Assembly: GCF_038181555.1 (NCBI RefSeq)
Contig: NZ_JBBWUA010000001.1
Span: 372,001-436,000 of the forward strand
Direction: 5' to 3'
DNA from: Desulfitobacterium sp038181555
Lineage (GTDB): Bacteria; Bacillota; Desulfitobacteriia; Desulfitobacteriales; Desulfitobacteriaceae
Length of the DNA: 64,000 nt
Below the pieces are notes generated by a model. It saw only the letters and a program-made list of their open reading frames with translations. It was not told the origin of the DNA and ran no database searches. Below, piece by piece: positions 24,171 through 33,312 of this stretch. The translations under genes and the position numbers were made by a program. Every line of letters begins with the position of its first letter. The first letter of the stretch is position 1.

Positions 24171-24264
24171 GAAATTTGTAATTAGTACCTTTGGATAAGT
24201 CCATCTGAAGCAAGTTTTTTTATTTGAAACCATGCTTTGAAGGGGAACGCAAGGTTCCCCTTTT
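24171..24264 (+). ncRNA. Candidate small RNA or attenuated leader upstream of trigger factor
   Basis: A predicted transcript of about 95 nt from the promoter at 24136-24164 to the terminator GGGGAAC-N5-GTTCCCC-TTTT (24242-24264). It has no ORF. The terminator cannot simply belong to the preceding glycosyltransferase, since a promoter lies between them. It matches no RNA family I recognise. The remaining 140 bp before tig contain nothing further clear. Confidence 0.4.
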
Positions 24265-24403
24265 AGCACTTGTTTGAAAAGCAGGAGTAGGCAACAAATG
24301 ACGAAAAATGTCAAGTTTGCCTCTGGAAAATTTCGGACAAACTAGTTTTAGCATGAGGATGAATTGTTTTTTCCAAAGGAAGTATTAAGGGGGAGCACAG
24401 TAA

Positions 24404-25684
24404 ATGTCAGTAAAAATGGAGAAAATAGAAAAAAATACAGTCGAGCTTGAAGTAACCGTCGATGCGAAAGTATTTAGCGCAGCAGTAAATAAGGCTGCCA
24501 AAGCATTAGCTAACAAAGTGAATGTTCCGGGATTCCGTAAAGGGAAAGCACCACGTATGATGGTTGAACGCTACGTAGGAACTGCCGCACTCTATAATGA
24601 TGCTGCGGATGATATTCTTGGTGCGGAGTACATGAAGGCTGTAGATGAAGCGGGTATCGAACCGGTCGATCGTCCGGAGATCGAACTTGTCCAAATGGAT
24701 GATGGCCAGGATCTGATTTTTAAAGCTAAGGTCACTGTGAAGCCTGAAGTAGAATTGGGAGACTATAAGGGTTTACAAGTCGAAAAATTAGCTGCTACGG
24801 TGACCGATGAGGAAGTAGAGCAAGATCTAGCTCGCAAGCAAGATCAACATGCTAAGATACTTAATCTTGAAGAGGGATCTGTTCAAGACAAAGATAATGC
24901 TAATATTGACTTTTCTGGTTCCGTCGACGGAGTTCTTTTTGAAGGAGGAACTGCTGAAGGATATGATTTAGTCATCGGATCTAATTCATTTATCCCAGGT
25001 TTTGAAGATCAATTAATCGGGGCGCAAATTGGACAGGAAGTTGATGTCAACGTTCGCTTCCCTGATGAATATCATGTTGAAGACCTTAAAGGTAAGGATG
25101 CATTGTTTAAGGTTAAAGTCAACAGAATTAAGAGAAAAGAACTCGCTGCTTTGGATGATGAATTCGCCAAGGATATTAGCGAATTTGAGACTCTTGATGA
25201 ATTGAAAGCAGATTTAAGAGACAAACTGATGAAAGCGGCAGAACAACGTGCAGAAATGGAATACAAAAATGCTATCGTTGCTAAGGCCGTAGACAATGCA
25301 AGCGTCGAGATTCCAACAGCTATGATAGATAATCGTATTGGTATGATGCTCGATGATATGGCGCAAAATCTTTCTTATCAAGGACTGGACCTAGAAACCT
25401 ATTGTCAGTATACGGGTACCAGTATGGATGATTTGAAGGAAAATGTACGCCCTCAAGCTTCAGAGAATGTCAAAAGTGAACTCGTTTTAGAAGCAATTGC
25501 TAAGGCAGAAGGAATTGAAGTATCCGAGGAAGAAGTTAATAGCGAATTAGCAAAACTCTCAGAACGCTATCAGACCAGTCCGGAAAATTTAAAACAGGCC
25601 CTCATGGCACGTGGCGAGATGGGCATGTATCGTCAGAGCTTAGTTTCCGAAAAAACGGTAAACTTCCTCGTCGAACAGGCATAG
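24404..25684 (+). CDS. tig: Trigger factor
   Basis: A 426-residue ribosome-associated chaperone and prolyl isomerase. The ribosome-binding domain has the signature VPGFRKGKAPRMMVERYVG. An FKBP-type PPIase domain follows (residues about 160-245; NIDFSGSVDGVLFEGGTAEG, with FIPGFEDQLIGAQ), then the helical C-terminal cradle. Length is standard. The SD is GGGGGAGC before ATG 24404. It is the first gene of a proteostasis run, but the clpP gene usually found between tig and clpX in Firmicutes is absent. Confidence 0.97.
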   Translation: MSVKMEKIEKNTVELEVTVDAKVFSAAVNKAAKALANKVNVPGFRKGKAPRMMVERYVGTAALYNDAADDILGAEYMKAVDEAGIEPVDRPEIELVQMDDGQDLIFKAKVTVKPEVELGDYKGLQVEKLAATVTDEEVEQDLARKQDQHAKILNLEEGSVQDKDNANIDFSGSVDGVLFEGGTAEGYDLVIGSNSFIPGFEDQLIGAQIGQEVDVNVRFPDEYHVEDLKGKDALFKVKVNRIKRKELAALDDEFAKDISEFETLDELKADLRDKLMKAAEQRAEMEYKNAIVAKAVDNASVEIPTAMIDNRIGMMLDDMAQNLSYQGLDLETYCQYTGTSMDDLKENVRPQASENVKSELVLEAIAKAEGIEVSEEEVNSELAKLSERYQTSPENLKQALMARGEMGMYRQSLVSEKTVNFLVEQA

Positions 25685-25724
25685 TCTATGTGCAGAGGTA
25701 TTCTGTGCTAGAGAGGTGAGAGGA

Positions 25725-26990
25725 ATGGCAAAGTACAACGACGAGAAGAACCAGCTTAAGTGCTCGTTTTGTGGAAAAACTCAAGACCAGGTTAAAAAGT
25801 TAGTTGCTGGCCCTGGTGTATATATTTGCGATGAGTGCATTGAACTCTGCAATGAAATCATTGAGGAAGAGCTCAATGAAGATTTAGGGATGGAGATTGG
25901 AGATATTCCCAAGCCCAAAGAAATACGGGCGATTCTCGACCAGTATGTGATTGGGCAGGATGAGGCCAAGAAGGCTTTGTCAGTTGCCGTTTATAACCAC
26001 TATAAACGAATCAATCTGGGTATGAAGATTGATGATGTGGAACTCCAAAAGTCGAACATCGTAATGCTGGGGCCTACCGGATCAGGCAAAACGTTGCTTG
26101 CTTCAACGTTAGCCAAAGTTCTGAATGTGCCCTTCGCCATTGCGGATGCGACCTCTTTGACAGAGGCTGGCTATGTGGGTGAAGACGTCGAAAACATCCT
26201 CCTCAAGCTGATTCAAGCTGCAGATTATGATGTAGAGAAGGCTGAAAAAGGTATTGTCTACATTGATGAAATCGATAAAATTGCCCGTAAATCTGAGAAT
26301 CCTTCCATTACCCGTGACGTATCCGGGGAAGGTGTGCAACAGGCACTTCTGAAGATTCTGGAAGGCACTGTAGCTAGCGTTCCGCCCCAAGGTGGTCGTA
26401 AGCATCCACATCAAGAGTTTATCCAATTGGATACCACGAATATTTTGTTCATCGTGGGAGGAGCATTTGATGGGATAGATAAGATTATCCAAAACCGGAT
26501 CGGGAAAAAAGTGATGGGCTTTGGAGCTGATATCAAGGTTAAGGGAGAGCAGAATATCGGGGACTCGCTCCGAGAACTTCTCCCAGCGGATCTTCTGAAG
26601 TTCGGTCTAATTCCGGAGTTTGTCGGACGTTTGCCGGTTATGGTCAAACTGGACGCTTTGGACGAGGAAGCTTTGGTGCGGATTTTGACTGAACCTAAGA
26701 ACGCTTTGGTGAAGCAGTATGAAAAACTCCTCGAGCTGGATGGTGTCGCCCTCGAATTCAAGGAAGATGCACTCCAAGGGATTGCGGAAGAAGCGATTCG
26801 ACGCAATACCGGAGCGCGGGGGCTAAGAGCTATCATGGAAGAGGTTATGCTTAATGTGATGTATGACCTGCCCTCTCGTAGTGATGTGACCAAGTGCGTC
26901 GTCACTAAGGACGCCATCGCCAAGAAGGAAGAACCATTGCTCGTGACTATTGATAAAAGTAAGAAAAATAAAAAAGAAGAATCAGCATAA
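25725..26990 (+). CDS. clpX: ATP-dependent Clp protease ATP-binding subunit ClpX
   Basis: A 421-residue AAA+ unfoldase. The N-terminal C4 zinc-binding domain is CSFCGKTQDQ...CDECIELC. Walker A is GPTGSGKTLLA, Walker B IVYIDEIDKIA. The pore loop and IGF/LGF-type region (KKVMGFGADIK) that contact ClpP are present. ATG 25725 gives the canonical MAKYNDEK start and has an AGAGG-type SD; an upstream in-frame codon is unlikely. It follows tig by only 40 bp, and the ClpP partner must be encoded elsewhere. Confidence 0.97.
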   Translation: MAKYNDEKNQLKCSFCGKTQDQVKKLVAGPGVYICDECIELCNEIIEEELNEDLGMEIGDIPKPKEIRAILDQYVIGQDEAKKALSVAVYNHYKRINLGMKIDDVELQKSNIVMLGPTGSGKTLLASTLAKVLNVPFAIADATSLTEAGYVGEDVENILLKLIQAADYDVEKAEKGIVYIDEIDKIARKSENPSITRDVSGEGVQQALLKILEGTVASVPPQGGRKHPHQEFIQLDTTNILFIVGGAFDGIDKIIQNRIGKKVMGFGADIKVKGEQNIGDSLRELLPADLLKFGLIPEFVGRLPVMVKLDALDEEALVRILTEPKNALVKQYEKLLELDGVALEFKEDALQGIAEEAIRRNTGARGLRAIMEEVMLNVMYDLPSRSDVTKCVVTKDAIAKKEEPLLVTIDKSKKNKKEESA

Positions 26991-27026
26991 AAACTGAGGC
27001 AAGGATAACTCCTTGCCTCAGTTTTT
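26990..27026 (+). terminator. Intrinsic terminator after clpX
   Basis: A 15-bp stem, AAAACTGAGGCAAGG/CCTTGCCTCAGTTTT, with a T run. Confidence 0.9.
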
Positions 27027-27027
27027 T

Positions 27028-27060
27028 GCAAAAAGGGTCAGGTCCCTCTTTGCATTTTTT
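27028..27060 (+). repeat. Imperfect hairpin with AGGGTCAGGTCCCT core
   Basis: GCAAAAAGGG pairs with CCCTCTTTGC (one mismatch), then a T run. The core resembles that of the 975-1043 inverted repeat (GGGGACAGGT), suggesting a REP-like family, or a second terminator. Confidence 0.45.
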
Positions 27061-27154
27061 TATGGCCCAGATACCCACTCGCGTTATTAAAAGCTTCCTC
27101 ATGGGCAATACTAGCAGGGTATGAAGTATTAGCCTTCAGGAGGGAATAGATACT

Positions 27155-28894
27155 ATGGCTGGTTTAACCGGAATCGTCATGATGGTACAGTTTATCTTTG
27201 CCGTCATCATCGGCTTGTATTTTTGGGGCCTGCTTAAATCCCAACAAGGGAATAAGATCTCAATCGAGAAGGAATCAAAGAAGGAATTAGAAAAGTTAGA
27301 AAAAATGCGCAAAATTGCTCTTACCACTCCCTTGTCGGAGAAGACCCGCCCTACCCATTTTGAAGAAATTGTAGGGCAGATGGAGGGAATTAAAGCGCTC
27401 CGCGCAGCTTTATGTGGGCCCAATCCTCAGCATGTCCTTGTATATGGACCCCCTGGTGTGGGAAAAACGGCTGCTGCTCGATTGGTTCTAGAGGAAGCAA
27501 AAAAGAACCCTCTTTCTCCTTTTAAGGCGGAAGCCAAGTTTATCGAAATCGATGGGGCTACGGCTCGTTTTGATGAACGGGGGATTGCTGATCCCTTGAT
27601 CGGTTCGGTCCATGATCCAATCTACCAGGGTGCCGGGGCTATGGGGATGGCAGGCATACCACAGCCTAAGGCTGGGGCGGTGACCAAAGCCCATGGGGGA
27701 GTGCTCTTTATCGATGAGATTGGAGAACTCCACCCTATCCAGATTAATAAACTGTTGAAAGTTTTAGAAGACCGCAAGGTTATTTTAGAAAGCTCTTATT
27801 ACAGCTCTGAAGACACTAATGTACCTGCACATATCCACGATATTTTTCAAAATGGCTTGCCTGCAGACTTTCGTATGGTGGGAGCAACGACTCGGAGTCC
27901 GGAGGAAATTCCGCCGGCGATCCGCTCCAGGTGTATGGAGATTTTCTTTCGCTCTCTCTTGCCGGAGGAAATCGCCCAGATTGCGCGAGGCGCGGCAACT
28001 AAAATGGAGATTCCTATCACTATGAGCGCCCTCAACGTAGTCAAACAGTATGCTACGAATGGACGTGAAGCAGTCAATATCGTTCAACTAGCTGCGGGAG
28101 TGGCCCAAACGGATAAGCAGATGGAGATCAATGCAGCCACAGTGGAATGGGTAGTCACTTCAGGTCAATACGCCCCGCGGCCCGATCGCAAGATTCCTCT
28201 CGAGCCGGAAGCCGGTTTGGTCAATGGTTTAGCAGTCTATGGGCCGAACATGGGGATGCTTTTGGAGTTAGAGGTTACAGCCAATTCTGTAGCTCCCGGC
28301 ACGGGTGAACTTTTAGTTACCGGCATTGTGGAAGAAGAGGAGCAGGGGAGTAACTTTAAGAAGACACGGCGCAAAAGTATGGCCAGAAGTTCGGTTGAAA
28401 ATGTTTTGACAGTCATTCGGCGACAACTAGGGATATTTCCCCATAACTATGATATCCACGTGAACTTCCCGGGAGGGGTACCTATTGACGGGCCTTCGGC
28501 AGGGATTGCTATTGCAACGGCGGTTGTATCGGCGATTCGCAAAGAAAAGGTGGATAACTACCTTGCGATGACCGGTGAACTATCCATTCGTGGTGGAGTA
28601 AAGCCTGTAGGAGGGGTTCCGGCTAAGCTTGAGGCAGCACATCAAGCTGGTTGTCGTAGGGTCTTTATTCCTAAAGAGAATTGGCAGGAGCGCTTTAGGA
28701 ACTTCGCGGAGGGAATGGAAGTTATTCCTGTGGAGACGCTCAATGAAGTCTTGGTGGGAGCCCTGCTGGCTGATCCCCAAAAAGAAAATGTAGCTACGCC
28801 GACACCTTTGGAGGAGGTATTGGCACGGCTGGATATTAACTCAAAAACATCTACCACTTCAGTCAATTTGCCTGAGCAAGGACAGTCGTGCTAG
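27155..28894 (+). CDS. lonB: ATP-dependent protease LonB
   Basis: A 579-residue membrane-anchored Lon-family protease as in spore-formers. A single N-terminal membrane helix (MVQFIFAVIIGLYFWGLL) replaces the LonA substrate domain. The AAA+ module has Walker A GPPGVGKTAAAR and Walker B GGVLFIDEIGEL. The protease domain has the catalytic Ser in PIDGPSAGIAIATA and the Lys in GGVPAKLEAAHQAG. In Bacillus LonB is forespore-expressed. It precedes LonA, the common lonB-lonA pairing, and has its own upstream region and terminator. Confidence 0.93.
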   Translation: MAGLTGIVMMVQFIFAVIIGLYFWGLLKSQQGNKISIEKESKKELEKLEKMRKIALTTPLSEKTRPTHFEEIVGQMEGIKALRAALCGPNPQHVLVYGPPGVGKTAAARLVLEEAKKNPLSPFKAEAKFIEIDGATARFDERGIADPLIGSVHDPIYQGAGAMGMAGIPQPKAGAVTKAHGGVLFIDEIGELHPIQINKLLKVLEDRKVILESSYYSSEDTNVPAHIHDIFQNGLPADFRMVGATTRSPEEIPPAIRSRCMEIFFRSLLPEEIAQIARGAATKMEIPITMSALNVVKQYATNGREAVNIVQLAAGVAQTDKQMEINAATVEWVVTSGQYAPRPDRKIPLEPEAGLVNGLAVYGPNMGMLLELEVTANSVAPGTGELLVTGIVEEEEQGSNFKKTRRKSMARSSVENVLTVIRRQLGIFPHNYDIHVNFPGGVPIDGPSAGIAIATAVVSAIRKEKVDNYLAMTGELSIRGGVKPVGGVPAKLEAAHQAGCRRVFIPKENWQERFRNFAEGMEVIPVETLNEVLVGALLADPQKENVATPTPLEEVLARLDINSKTSTTSVNLPEQGQSC

Positions 28895-28914
28895 AATAGA
28901 TGAAACAGAGAATG

Positions 28915-28939
28915 GCACACTAATAACGGTGTGCTTTTT
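28915..28939 (+). terminator. Intrinsic terminator after lonB
   Basis: GCACAC/GTGTGC with an 8-nt loop and TTTTT. Confidence 0.75.
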
Positions 28940-29004
28940 CAGTCTATCTGAAAGAATAAAATGTGGTTATTATATGATTACCCGATGGGTAGGGAGGGAA
29001 TTGA

Positions 29005-31416
29005 ATGAGTAAAGAAAGAGAATTACCGTTGCTCCCCTTAAGAGGAATTATGGTCTTTCCGTACATGGTCATCCATCTAGATGTGGGGCGAGAGCGCTCC
29101 ATGGCTGCTATTGAGCAAGCTATGTTGGATGATCGCATCCTGCTCTTGTCATCACAAAAGGAGACTGAGATTGATTCGCCCCAGCCGGATGACATTCATA
29201 CAATCGGTACCCTAGCTGAGATCAAACAGCTTTTAAAGCTCCCCGGAGGGACGATGCGTGTTCTTGTGGAAGGGAAGCAGCGCGGAAAAATTCTCGAGTA
29301 CATAGCGGAGGAGCCCTATTTTAAAGTGCGGGTTGAAGAAGGCGAAGAGGGAGTATACGATATTACTCCGGAAATCGAGGCCTTGACTCATGGGGTTATC
29401 CACCAGTTCGAAGAGTACGCTAAGCTCAGCAAAAAAGTCCCTCAGGAGACTTTGGGCACTGTTTTGGGTGTCGATGATCCCGGACGTTTGGCAGATATTG
29501 TGGTGTCCCATTTGAATCTAAAGATTGGGGATAAGCAAACCATCTTGGATGCTCTCGATGTAGCTGAGCGATTAGAGCGGTTAACAGAAATTATCATGCG
29601 GGAAAATGAAGTTCTTGAGCTAGAGCGTCGCATCGGTCTTCGTGTGCGCAAGCAGATGGAAAAGACTCAGAAGGAGTATTATCTGCGGGAGCAAATGAAG
29701 GCGATTCAAAAGGAATTAGGGGATAAGGACGAAAAGCAAGCTGAAGTTGAGGAGTATCGCGAGAAAGTTACTCAAGGAAAGTTTCCCAAAGAAGTGGAAG
29801 AGCGAGCTTTAAAGGAAATTGACCGTCTGGAAAAGATGCCCCAGGCCTCCTCGGAAGGAACTGTAGTACGTACTTATTTAGATTGGATTATTGCCCTTCC
29901 TTGGACGAAAATCAGCAAGGATAAGATGGATATCAAACGCGCTGAAAAGATACTTGATGAGGATCATTATGGTCTGGAAAAGGTCAAAGAGCGCATACTC
30001 GAATTCTTGGCGATTCGCAAGCTGACACCCAAGATGAAAAGTCCCATCATTTGCTTCGTGGGGCCACCGGGGGTAGGTAAAACCTCCTTGGCTAAGTCCG
30101 TGGCTAGTGCCCTTGACCGGAAATTTGTGCGCATGTCTTTAGGGGGAGTCCGTGATGAAGCAGAGATTCGGGGGCATCGGCGGACCTATATCGGGGCTCT
30201 GCCGGGGCGGATTATCCAAGGGATGAGGAACGCTGGAACAGCCAACCCTGTCTTTCTGCTCGATGAAATCGATAAGATGGCCTCGGACTTCCGCGGTGAC
30301 CCGGCGTCAGCTCTGCTCGAAGTTCTTGACCCTGAACAGAACAATAGCTTTTCCGATCATTACCTGGATTTGCCCTATGATCTATCTCGTACCCTCTTCA
30401 TTATGACAGCCAATACAGTGCATACCATTCCACAACCTCTCCTCGACCGGATGGAGGTTATCTCTCTAAGTGGTTACACTGAGGACGAAAAGGTCAATAT
30501 TGCCAAACGCTATCTCGTGCCCAAGCAACTCAAAGCCCATGGGTTAAAGGCTGGCCAATTGGTGGTCGAGGACGAGATTCTCCTGAAGATCGTCCAAGGC
30601 TATACTCGTGAATCCGGTGTACGGAATCTAGAACGGCAGATAGCTAATCTTTGCCGTAAAGTCGCTACCCGGGTAGTGAAAAAGGAATGGAAGACCGAGA
30701 CCCTGACTCTGGAGATGCTGGAGGAGCTCTTAGGAGCTCAGCGTTATCATTTTGAAAAGGCAAGACTTAAACCAGAAATTGGCGCAGCCACAGGTTTAGC
30801 ATATACACAAGTGGGTGGGGATGTCTTAACCATTGAGGTCGTTCCATTACCCGGTAAAGGTCAGCTGACTTTAACCGGTAAGCTGGGAGATGTGATGAAG
30901 GAGTCTGCCTATGCGGGTCGGACCTTTGTTCGCTCCCATTCCCGTGAATTAGGGATACCGGATGATTTCTATGAAAAGACCGATCTTCATATTCATGTTC
31001 CGGAGGGAGCGATTCCCAAGGACGGCCCTTCAGCCGGAATTACTATGGCTACAGCTATCGCATCGGCTTTAACCAAACGGGCAGTGCCTTCGGATTTAGC
31101 CATGACGGGTGAAATCACTTTGAGAGGTAATGTCTTACCGATCGGTGGCGTCAAGGAAAAGGTCCTGGCGGCTCATCGGGCAGGAATCAAGAAAGTGATC
31201 TTGCCGGAGCAAAACCGCAAGGACTTAGAAGAAGTTCCTGAGAATGTCCGTGAGGAAATGGAGTTTCACTTTGTGAGTCGGATGGAAGAAGTAGCTCATA
31301 TTGCCCTGCTACCTGTGGCCGAATCAGAGGAATACTTAGGGACCAGGAATCGATTCCCGATCATGGGAGAAGGGGAAATTACCTCTGTGCCAACGCCGGA
31401 TCATCCAGTGTCTTGA
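29005..31416 (+). CDS. lon: ATP-dependent protease Lon (LonA)
   Basis: An 803-residue classical Lon. The N-terminal substrate domain begins LPLLPLRGIMVFPYM. A coiled coil spans about 190-270. The AAA+ domain has Walker A FVGPPGVGKTSLAKS and Walker B NPVFLLDEIDKMA. The serine-lysine protease domain has PKDGPSAGITMATA and GGVKEKVLAAHRAG. Full length and intact. It degrades misfolded and regulatory proteins in the cytoplasm. It is followed by a terminator and engB, the typical order in Firmicutes. Confidence 0.97.
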   Translation: MSKERELPLLPLRGIMVFPYMVIHLDVGRERSMAAIEQAMLDDRILLLSSQKETEIDSPQPDDIHTIGTLAEIKQLLKLPGGTMRVLVEGKQRGKILEYIAEEPYFKVRVEEGEEGVYDITPEIEALTHGVIHQFEEYAKLSKKVPQETLGTVLGVDDPGRLADIVVSHLNLKIGDKQTILDALDVAERLERLTEIIMRENEVLELERRIGLRVRKQMEKTQKEYYLREQMKAIQKELGDKDEKQAEVEEYREKVTQGKFPKEVEERALKEIDRLEKMPQASSEGTVVRTYLDWIIALPWTKISKDKMDIKRAEKILDEDHYGLEKVKERILEFLAIRKLTPKMKSPIICFVGPPGVGKTSLAKSVASALDRKFVRMSLGGVRDEAEIRGHRRTYIGALPGRIIQGMRNAGTANPVFLLDEIDKMASDFRGDPASALLEVLDPEQNNSFSDHYLDLPYDLSRTLFIMTANTVHTIPQPLLDRMEVISLSGYTEDEKVNIAKRYLVPKQLKAHGLKAGQLVVEDEILLKIVQGYTRESGVRNLERQIANLCRKVATRVVKKEWKTETLTLEMLEELLGAQRYHFEKARLKPEIGAATGLAYTQVGGDVLTIEVVPLPGKGQLTLTGKLGDVMKESAYAGRTFVRSHSRELGIPDDFYEKTDLHIHVPEGAIPKDGPSAGITMATAIASALTKRAVPSDLAMTGEITLRGNVLPIGGVKEKVLAAHRAGIKKVILPEQNRKDLEEVPENVREEMEFHFVSRMEEVAHIALLPVAESEEYLGTRNRFPIMGEGEITSVPTPDHPVS

Positions 31417-31497
31417 TGCCGTGCCTATATCGCAAATGGATCTTAAGATTTTGCTTACAGTGTTCGCTAACTTGAGTGAACAATAATCAAGGATTTA

Positions 31498-31527
31498 AAG
31501 CACGGGGCGTGTGGCTCCGTGCTTTTT
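31498..31527 (+). terminator. Terminator between lon and engB
   Basis: AAGCACGG/CCGTGCTT with an 11-nt loop, then Ts. Its right arm lies just upstream of the engB SD. Confidence 0.8.
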
Positions 31528-31557
31528 GAAGAGTTTTGGGGTAGAGGAGTATGTCAT

Positions 31558-32190
31558 GTGATTACCATTCGTAAGGCGGAATTTATTACTTCTGCTGTCA
31601 ATAGTAAAGGGTACCCGGAGTTAACTGGACCAGAGATCGCTCTGGCGGGACGTTCCAATGTGGGTAAATCCTCATTGATCAACAAGTTTATTAATCGCAA
31701 GAATCTTGCCCGGACGGGAAACACCCCGGGCAAGACGCAGATGATTAATTTTTATCGGATTAATGAGGAATGGGGATTTGTGGATTTGCCGGGATACGGT
31801 TATGCCAAGGTCTCCAAAGAGCTCAAGGCCAACTGGGGTAAGATGATGGAGGAGTATTTCTCCTGGAGGGAGAATCTAAGGGCTGTTATTCAGGTCGTAG
31901 ATATTCGTCATATCCCTAGTCTTGAGGATGAAGAGATGCATGGTTTTTTGCGGAATCGGGGACTACCGGTGCTTGTGGTCGCTACCAAGGCTGATAAGAT
32001 TTCTAAGGGACAATGGGCAAAGCATTTAAGTCAAATTGCTAAAGCTCTGAATATTCCAGATTGGCATATGATCATCCCCTACTCAGCAGAGACTGGAATA
32101 GGGGTTCCTGAGCTGCATCAAGCACTTGAAGAAATACTTGCTATGACAGAGGAAGATGTAGAAATAGGCGAACAAGAAACAGACGTCTGA
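31558..32190 (+). CDS. engB: Ribosome biogenesis GTPase (YihA/YsxC/EngB)
   Basis: A 210-residue GTPase needed for large ribosomal subunit assembly. G1 is AGRSNVGKSSLINK, G2/G3 include NTPGKTQMINFY and FVDLPGYGYAKVSK, and G4 is VATKADKIS. GTG 31558 lies eight bases after AGAGGAG and gives the canonical N-terminus before the AEF-strand; an upstream GTG in frame would overlap the lon terminator. Length is standard. Confidence 0.95.
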   Translation: MITIRKAEFITSAVNSKGYPELTGPEIALAGRSNVGKSSLINKFINRKNLARTGNTPGKTQMINFYRINEEWGFVDLPGYGYAKVSKELKANWGKMMEEYFSWRENLRAVIQVVDIRHIPSLEDEEMHGFLRNRGLPVLVVATKADKISKGQWAKHLSQIAKALNIPDWHMIIPYSAETGIGVPELHQALEEILAMTEEDVEIGEQETDV

Positions 32191-32313
32191 TAGTTTGACG
32201 AAAAAAATAATATGGAGACTTTTCGAGATAATGAGAAGGCTTCCCTCTGAATATACATTATGGGGATAGAATAGATTGAATTCCCGAAAGTGTAGGTAAG
32301 GAGTGGAAGCCTT

Positions 32314-33312
32314 TTGAGCGATTTAGTGACGATGGTTATCGGTCTGGGGATAATATTAATGTCGGCTGAGGTCTTCACCAACGGTGTGGAGTGGCTGGGG
32401 AAACGGCTCAATCTAGGTGCCGGTGCGGTTGGGAGTGTGTTGGCGGCAGTGGGTACAGCCTTGCCGGAGACCATGGTTCCGATTATTGCCTTTTTGGGTA
32501 TAAGCGGTGGCGAAGAACTAGCCGACGTGGGAATCGGGGCGATTTTAGGTGCCCCCTTTATGTTGGTTACCTTAGCCTTTTTTATTTCCGGGGTGGCAGT
32601 TTTGATTTTCCGGCGTAGCAACAAGCCCTTGTTCATTAACACGGCTGTGATTAAGCATGATCTTGCCTTTTTCTTAGTGGTGTATGGATTAGCAATTGCA
32701 GCTTCTTTTTTACCGAATCATCAAATGAAGTTGGCTGTGGCTGCTCTTTTGCCTATGCTCTATTTAATTTATGTGGCTAAAACTGTGTACAACTGCATAG
32801 GAACGGATGAATGCGGACATTTAGCGCCTCTTTATTTTGCTCAACGCCATTCTAACCCTTCCCTTGCCATTATTCTTTTCCAGTTGAGTTGTGCTTTGCT
32901 GGGAATCGTGGCAGGGGCGAATGTTTTTGTGGGAGCTGTGCAATCCGTTGCTCAAATGACAGGGATTCCAGCCTTTATATTGTCCTTGATTATTACCCCA
33001 ATTGCGACAGAGCTTCCGGAAAAATTTAATAGTGTTATCTGGTTGCGGAGAGGCAAGGATACTTTGGCTTTGGGAAATATTACGGGGGCAATGGTTTTTC
33101 AAAGCTCCGTGATTCCGGCCTTAGGTATAGCCCTAACGCCATGGAAACTGGAACCCCTCGCTTTATGGAGCGCCCTATTGGCTATCGGTTCGGGTTTTTT
33201 TATTTATTCGACGATACGGCGAAGGGGGTCCCTTTGTCCTCTGCATTTGCTGGCGGGGGGAGGATTTTATTTGTTCTTTATCATCACTCTGCTTCAGTCT
33301 CAGCTTCACTGA
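32314..33312 (+). CDS. Na+/Ca2+-exchanger family membrane protein (YrbG-like)
   Basis: A 332-residue membrane protein of the CaCA superfamily, with about ten hydrophobic segments. Two internally repeated alpha motifs are visible: AAVGTALPETMVPIIAF in the first half and ITPIATELPEKFNSVIWL in the second, each with the conserved acidic Glu after Pro. An acidic/His-containing loop lies in the middle (GTDECGHLAPLYFAQRH). Start TTG 32314 follows AAGGAG by ten bases. It would exchange cations across the membrane; Ca2+ vs other substrates cannot be decided by eye. Confidence 0.85.
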   Translation: MSDLVTMVIGLGIILMSAEVFTNGVEWLGKRLNLGAGAVGSVLAAVGTALPETMVPIIAFLGISGGEELADVGIGAILGAPFMLVTLAFFISGVAVLIFRRSNKPLFINTAVIKHDLAFFLVVYGLAIAASFLPNHQMKLAVAALLPMLYLIYVAKTVYNCIGTDECGHLAPLYFAQRHSNPSLAIILFQLSCALLGIVAGANVFVGAVQSVAQMTGIPAFILSLIITPIATELPEKFNSVIWLRRGKDTLALGNITGAMVFQSSVIPALGIALTPWKLEPLALWSALLAIGSGFFIYSTIRRRGSLCPLHLLAGGGFYLFFIITLLQSQLH

